Made by a program: the position numbers and the translations under genes. Shown in pieces: positions 62,201-64,000 of a DNA stretch of 64,000 bases. The notes below the pieces were generated by a model. It was not told the DNA's origin. It worked only from the letters and a program-made list of their open reading frames with translations, and made no database searches. The DNA lies in contig NZ_PYLO01000004.1 of the NCBI RefSeq assembly GCF_003024715.1, forward strand, positions 1 to 64,000, in the 5' to 3' direction. The first letter of the stretch is position 1, and every line of letters starts with the position of its first letter. This DNA comes from Clostridium fessum (GTDB lineage: Bacteria; Bacillota; Clostridia; Lachnospirales; Lachnospiraceae).

Positions 62201-62577
62201 TAGTGGTATCAAGTTATTATGAATCGGTGCCAAATGCAAATCGCGAATTGTTTTCAGAAGATAAACCCATTGTTGTTGATTCAAAAGTGCTTATGTTAGA
62301 TGTTTATGAGGAGATGGAAGCATATTATGTGTGCGGCATAATTAATTCGCCTAGTATAATAGAAGTTGTTGATGGATATGCAATTTCTACCAATAGGGGG
62401 GTTGATGTTTTGAAGTACATTGCGATTCCTAAGTATGATAGTGATAATGATTTACATACGAAAATAGCTGATACTTCCAAGAAAATTCATCAAAAGAAAA
62501 AAGAAAAGGGAGCATGTGCTAACGTTTGTGAGTTGGAATCAAAATTGAACAGGATGATTCATATATTGTTTTCTTAG
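59263..62577 (+). CDS. Single-chain restriction-modification enzyme (type IIG-like, N6-adenine methyltransferase)
   Basis: A 1104-residue protein combining a nuclease-like N-terminus with an adenine DNA methyltransferase. Residues 58-69 (D58, E67-L-K69) form a PD-(D/E)xK-type core in RTDATFQNISFELKK. The methyltransferase has motif I DPTAGSGPF at 432-440 and catalytic motif IV NPPW at 629-632. The rest (about 800-1104) is likely the target recognition domain. Codon use is AT-rich, unlike the chromosome core. ATG 59263 follows GGAGG. It cannot be told by eye if the nuclease is active; a methylase of the PglX/BREX type is less likely since no partner genes are present. Confidence 0.88.
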   Translation: MNFRELESNFKKNVFRNEDDIKIHFHSDIVKPLLIELNPDMLNQYKSEDVLIAGGRTDATFQNISFELKKENYFSKEKGVNEALYGRNDTDHGLYDYIISNSGISVNDKEEIIVKKIMRGIGVGFDGKKFIFARFIPSSQRNKLNTRKVKVEIEKPLNLGFIYEIKDFQPGLKRLALLLKQQEKRSLTKATLCSVIHPKSDFVRNSINIIYQNLRNNIDTTSNSFNNRVKILFDEWDRVFGVMYGDDEQATDFTEVSSKIREMYGIEKEMDIDSKQYLFSMQTFFNIFLKILVYSFLAQLVDPMFTTQQELTKDEINDLFDGQSDDSCKLVNNFFESHFLEWFTFTSNINNPDDSFDVQLVNQTMKEVNKFDLSTFVLRPENVQDILQEVYMGLIPQEMRHLMGEYFSPDWIVEHALDMVGYNGEITKTLIDPTAGSGPFLTQSIKRIIKEKNGVLSKDDIIKITENIVGFDINPISVVAAKANYILITFSAYFDNCDEEFGAPVSIPVFIADSILAPVVYTEENDTTLKLETTVGPIEIPKFDSFVKGNEFLKLLSQSIDDRGSYDVFEKLALGKGLIQEEDLGVVKTLFSKLKALHRASKDSFWPIIFRNSFAPVMIRDKFDFVVGNPPWIAWKAMSKSYRAGTLTIWQSYGIFEKNAYDKKTTHDDFGMAVTYVSVDQYLKVGGSMVFLLPASFLKSTKGGEGFRKFSIIRNGQSIPFKVEEVHDFSCVSLFTIPTVAIKFSKGTEMTYPMNRYRFYTQIGRKSKIDSHANWDYVQSILEYCDKLAQPVDKEDAQSAWLTLEDMRFANNVLNPNVERSYKGRKGIEPAGAKGVYILKEPKKARKGYLNIENDMSRQRRQDIIDKGVHKGCIEETYIYPMLGGRNIAKWYVKSNEFMLVPHTAEFKYGVPEGILALEAPETFQWLNYYHDELLDTRIQNGKFFNKDTQPFYRLDNVGTYTYSPYKVLWKEQAGSMSAVVVSSYYESVPNANRELFSEDKPIVVDSKVLMLDVYEEMEAYYVCGIINSPSIIEVVDGYAISTNRGVDVLKYIAIPKYDSDNDLHTKIADTSKKIHQKKKEKGACANVCELESKLNRMIHILFS

Positions 62578-62586
62578 GAGGTAAAA

Positions 62587-62793
62587 GTGAAAAATTTGCA
62601 AGTTGATTTTAATGCGCCATTAAATGAGTTGGATTCTGAAATTCAAACATATGGATGTAGACAAAATAATCCAGATATTTGCGGTTCTAACGGCTTAGAA
62701 GGTATTTGTGGATTTGCATCGTCTGATTGTTTGTGTAAAAAACCATCTAGATCATGGAAAAAACAGTATAACAAATTAAAGGAGAATAGTTAG
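62587..62793 (+). CDS. Cysteine-rich small protein coupled to restriction enzyme
   Basis: A 68-residue protein from GTG 62587 with AGGAGG upstream, nine bases after the restriction-modification gene. Five cysteines in the middle (YGCRQNN, DICGSNG, GICGFAS, DCLCKK) suggest a metal site, and the C-terminus is a basic helix (PSRSWKKQYNKLKE). It is certainly cotranscribed with, and may assist or control, the enzyme. I do not recognise the family. Confidence 0.75.
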   Translation: MKNLQVDFNAPLNELDSEIQTYGCRQNNPDICGSNGLEGICGFASSDCLCKKPSRSWKKQYNKLKENS

Positions 62794-63080
62794 GTATAGG
62801 GGCGACTTAAATCTCTACCACTTTTCTCACTAAAGACCAATGCCCCCTCTCACGCATATTTTCGCGAAATTGCACAGGGGGTATTGTGTTAACCTGGTTT
62901 TAGCAACTCGAATGGCTGAAATTAAGGAAAAAAATGAAATGTTGTGCCCGAAAAGTATTGCCGATTTGTGTAGAAGTAGGGTTGCCTTGAAATGGGGCAG
63001 CTCTTTTTCAAATATTGTGTTGACTAATTTACCCGGTAGAGTGATATATGTACATACCAAAAAGAAAGGTGGTATGTGCA
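62794..63080 (+). other. Noncoding spacer of mobile-element type
   Basis: This stretch has no credible gene. It holds GGGGCGACTTAAATC and CCCCCTCTCACGCATATTTTCG, and TGCACAGGGGG further on; the GGGG/CCCC blocks can pair. The following gene belongs to Tn1549-type elements, so the spacer probably comes with it. The frame 62840-63097 that crosses it has no site and overlaps that gene. Confidence 0.4.
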
Positions 63081-63743
63081 ATGATTACAGAAATTGATTT
63101 TAAAGTTAAAGGTGAGGAACGTAAGAAGCTGGCTTATGCCATAGGTGAATTGCTTGAAATGCCGGTAAAGTATACCAGAACACCCAAGTTTGATTATCTG
63201 ATTGGAAGCAGCATTCTAGATAAAAACGGAGTGTTCCATACATCCGAGGATTTGTCAGAAAGTGAGTTGGAATTGGTTTTAGAACGGTTTTACAAAGGTG
63301 AGCCCATACAACAATCAGAGCTGCCAGAGGATGAAACTGTGGAAGCAGATGTATTAAGCATATCAGTTCCAAGAAACATGTTTACAGATGACAAGCTGGA
63401 AAATTTGCAGAAGTTGATAGAAGGGAAGCAAACGCTTTTTAAGCACACATTCCGAGTGGAGCAGTTGGAGGTTGCTATTACCGAGAATCAGGTTTCATTT
63501 CCCTGGTTTCCACTTGCGTCCGAGCCGGATGCTGTGAGTGCATATACAGAATTTATTTCCAAATTATGCGAATTAGCAATAAAACTAAAACGAGTATCGC
63601 TGAAGGATAAAGAAGTTGAGAATGAAAAATATGCATTCCGATGTTTCCTTTTACGTTTGGGATTCATCGGAGACGACAGCAAAGTTGCTCGCCGGATTCT
63701 GCTTCAAAATCTTTCTGGAAATTCAGCGTTTCACAAAGTATAA
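63081..63743 (+). CDS. Tn1549-type conserved protein (often called virulence-related)
   Basis: A 220-residue protein common in Tn1549-like conjugative elements of gut Firmicutes. ATG 63081 with AAAGGTGG upstream opens MITEIDFKVKGEERKKLAYA. The end, NEKYAFRCFLLRLGFIG and NLSGNSAF, is characteristic. No catalytic motif is visible and the 'virulence' label has no functional support. It converges on the phage capsid gene, with a shared terminator. Confidence 0.82.
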   Translation: MITEIDFKVKGEERKKLAYAIGELLEMPVKYTRTPKFDYLIGSSILDKNGVFHTSEDLSESELELVLERFYKGEPIQQSELPEDETVEADVLSISVPRNMFTDDKLENLQKLIEGKQTLFKHTFRVEQLEVAITENQVSFPWFPLASEPDAVSAYTEFISKLCELAIKLKRVSLKDKEVENEKYAFRCFLLRLGFIGDDSKVARRILLQNLSGNSAFHKV

Positions 63744-63797
63744 AATAATACGATTCTTTGGTGCAGGGTGTCGCAGAGACGTCCTGTATTATTTTAT
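63740..63797. terminator. Bidirectional terminator between convergent genes
   Basis: A perfect 12-bp stem ATAAAATAATAC / GTATTATTTTAT encloses a smaller stem (AGGGTGTC / GACGTCCT). It overlaps both stop codons. Confidence 0.65.
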
Positions 63798-64000
63798 TGA
63801 AAGAAGCTGAACAGCCTCTGGACGGATGAGCCTACCGTTGATACGTTCATAAGCAGCATAACCGGTCAAATTCTCGCGAGAATACAGTTCAGTTAAGATC
63901 TTTACGGACAGTGGCTGTCGTTCTAATATCCAGAAATAGGACAAATCGCCAAATGCAACAGGAATACTGTCGGCTGCTATATCCGGCATATATGGCGAGA
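63789..64000 (-). CDS. Phage major capsid protein, C-terminal part (partial)
   Basis: The reverse strand enters the window with the end of an HK97-type major capsid protein: MPDIAADSIPVAFGDLSYFW, LTGYAAYERINGRLIRPEAV. This last part, with a Y-A-A-Y-E-R and a final 'RPEAV' is typical. The start lies beyond 64000. It shows that a prophage or phage remnant follows on the reverse strand. Confidence 0.85.
   Translation of the reverse strand, partial: SPYMPDIAADSIPVAFGDLSYFWILERQPLSVKILTELYSRENLTGYAAYERINGRLIRPEAVQLLSIK

Noticed and set aside
62840-63097. 85-codon frame before the Tn1549-type gene
   Set aside because: It overlaps the start of a clear gene in another frame and has no ribosome binding site.

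Overview
The window looks like a chromosome segment of an anaerobic, spore-forming Firmicute of the class Clostridia, most likely a Lachnospiraceae species. The evidence is a complete spoIIIAA-AH sporulation operon, a CIRCE-type heat-shock operator, AGGAGG ribosome binding sites, sigma-A promoters with 17-nt spacing, and many lineage-typical proteins (DUF5721, DUF975, DUF6282, TIGR01212, an OadB/OadG-like pair). No species is claimed. The first 50 kb is about half G+C. From about 50.2 kb to the end the sequence is clearly AT-rich and carries accessory genes.

Layout. 0-1.4 kb: 3' end of a 23S rRNA gene and five tRNAs (Asn, Met, Asp, Val, Arg), with no 5S gene before the tRNAs. 1.8-15.8 kb: housekeeping genes, namely a YgjP-like metalloprotease, recJ, azlCD, folD, a SIMPL lipoprotein, a small DMT protein, comEA, an orphan OmpR-type regulator, a condensation-fold/DUF6320 membrane protein paired with an HSL-type esterase, rlmH and a MATE exporter. 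15.9-21.6 kb: the spoIIIA operon, interrupted between spoIIIAC and spoIIIAD by a structured intergenic repeat. 21.9-25.4 kb: an Asp23/YqhY protein, a probable Mn2+ (yybP-ykoY) riboswitch with terminator in front of an orphan OadB/OadG-like membrane pair, and a secreted M14 carboxypeptidase. 25.5-33.8 kb: a probable catabolic regulon (alpha/beta-hydrolase, DUF6282 hydrolase, GltS-type symporter, EamA transporter, BCCT transporter, nitrilase-family amidase, RpiR regulator); two of its promoters share a 15-bp motif. 33.8-50.2 kb: DUF5721, htpG behind a CIRCE element, CPBP protease, DegV, CapA-like lipoprotein, TIGR01212 radical SAM protein, galactokinase, cytidylate-kinase-like protein, DUF975, a second MATE, and a TetM-like ribosomal GTPase fused to a YacP/Rae1-type NYN nuclease domain.

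50.2-64 kb: an accessory island. It opens with a graveyard of gene fragments (GntR, Fic, ParM, HxlR). A MarR regulator and the two-gene 'radical SAM mobile pair' follow, then an AlbA_2 (Schlafen-like) ATP-binding protein, a TnpV protein, an AbiEi-like antitoxin, a DUF1016 PDDEXK nuclease, a single-chain restriction-modification enzyme with a coupled cysteine-rich mini-protein, a Tn1549-type conserved protein and the 3' end of a phage major capsid gene. Two fragments of a low-molecular-weight phosphatase start flank the TnpV-AbiEi-DUF1016 block.

Four families of structured intergenic repeats (called A, B, C and D here) are scattered through the core. Arms of family A covary between copies, family C sits in the sporulation operon, and family D is bounded by copies of a promoter -10 motif. 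The strongest candidates for new biology are the GTPase-nuclease fusion, the riboswitch-OadB/OadG unit and the restriction enzyme plus Cys-rich partner.
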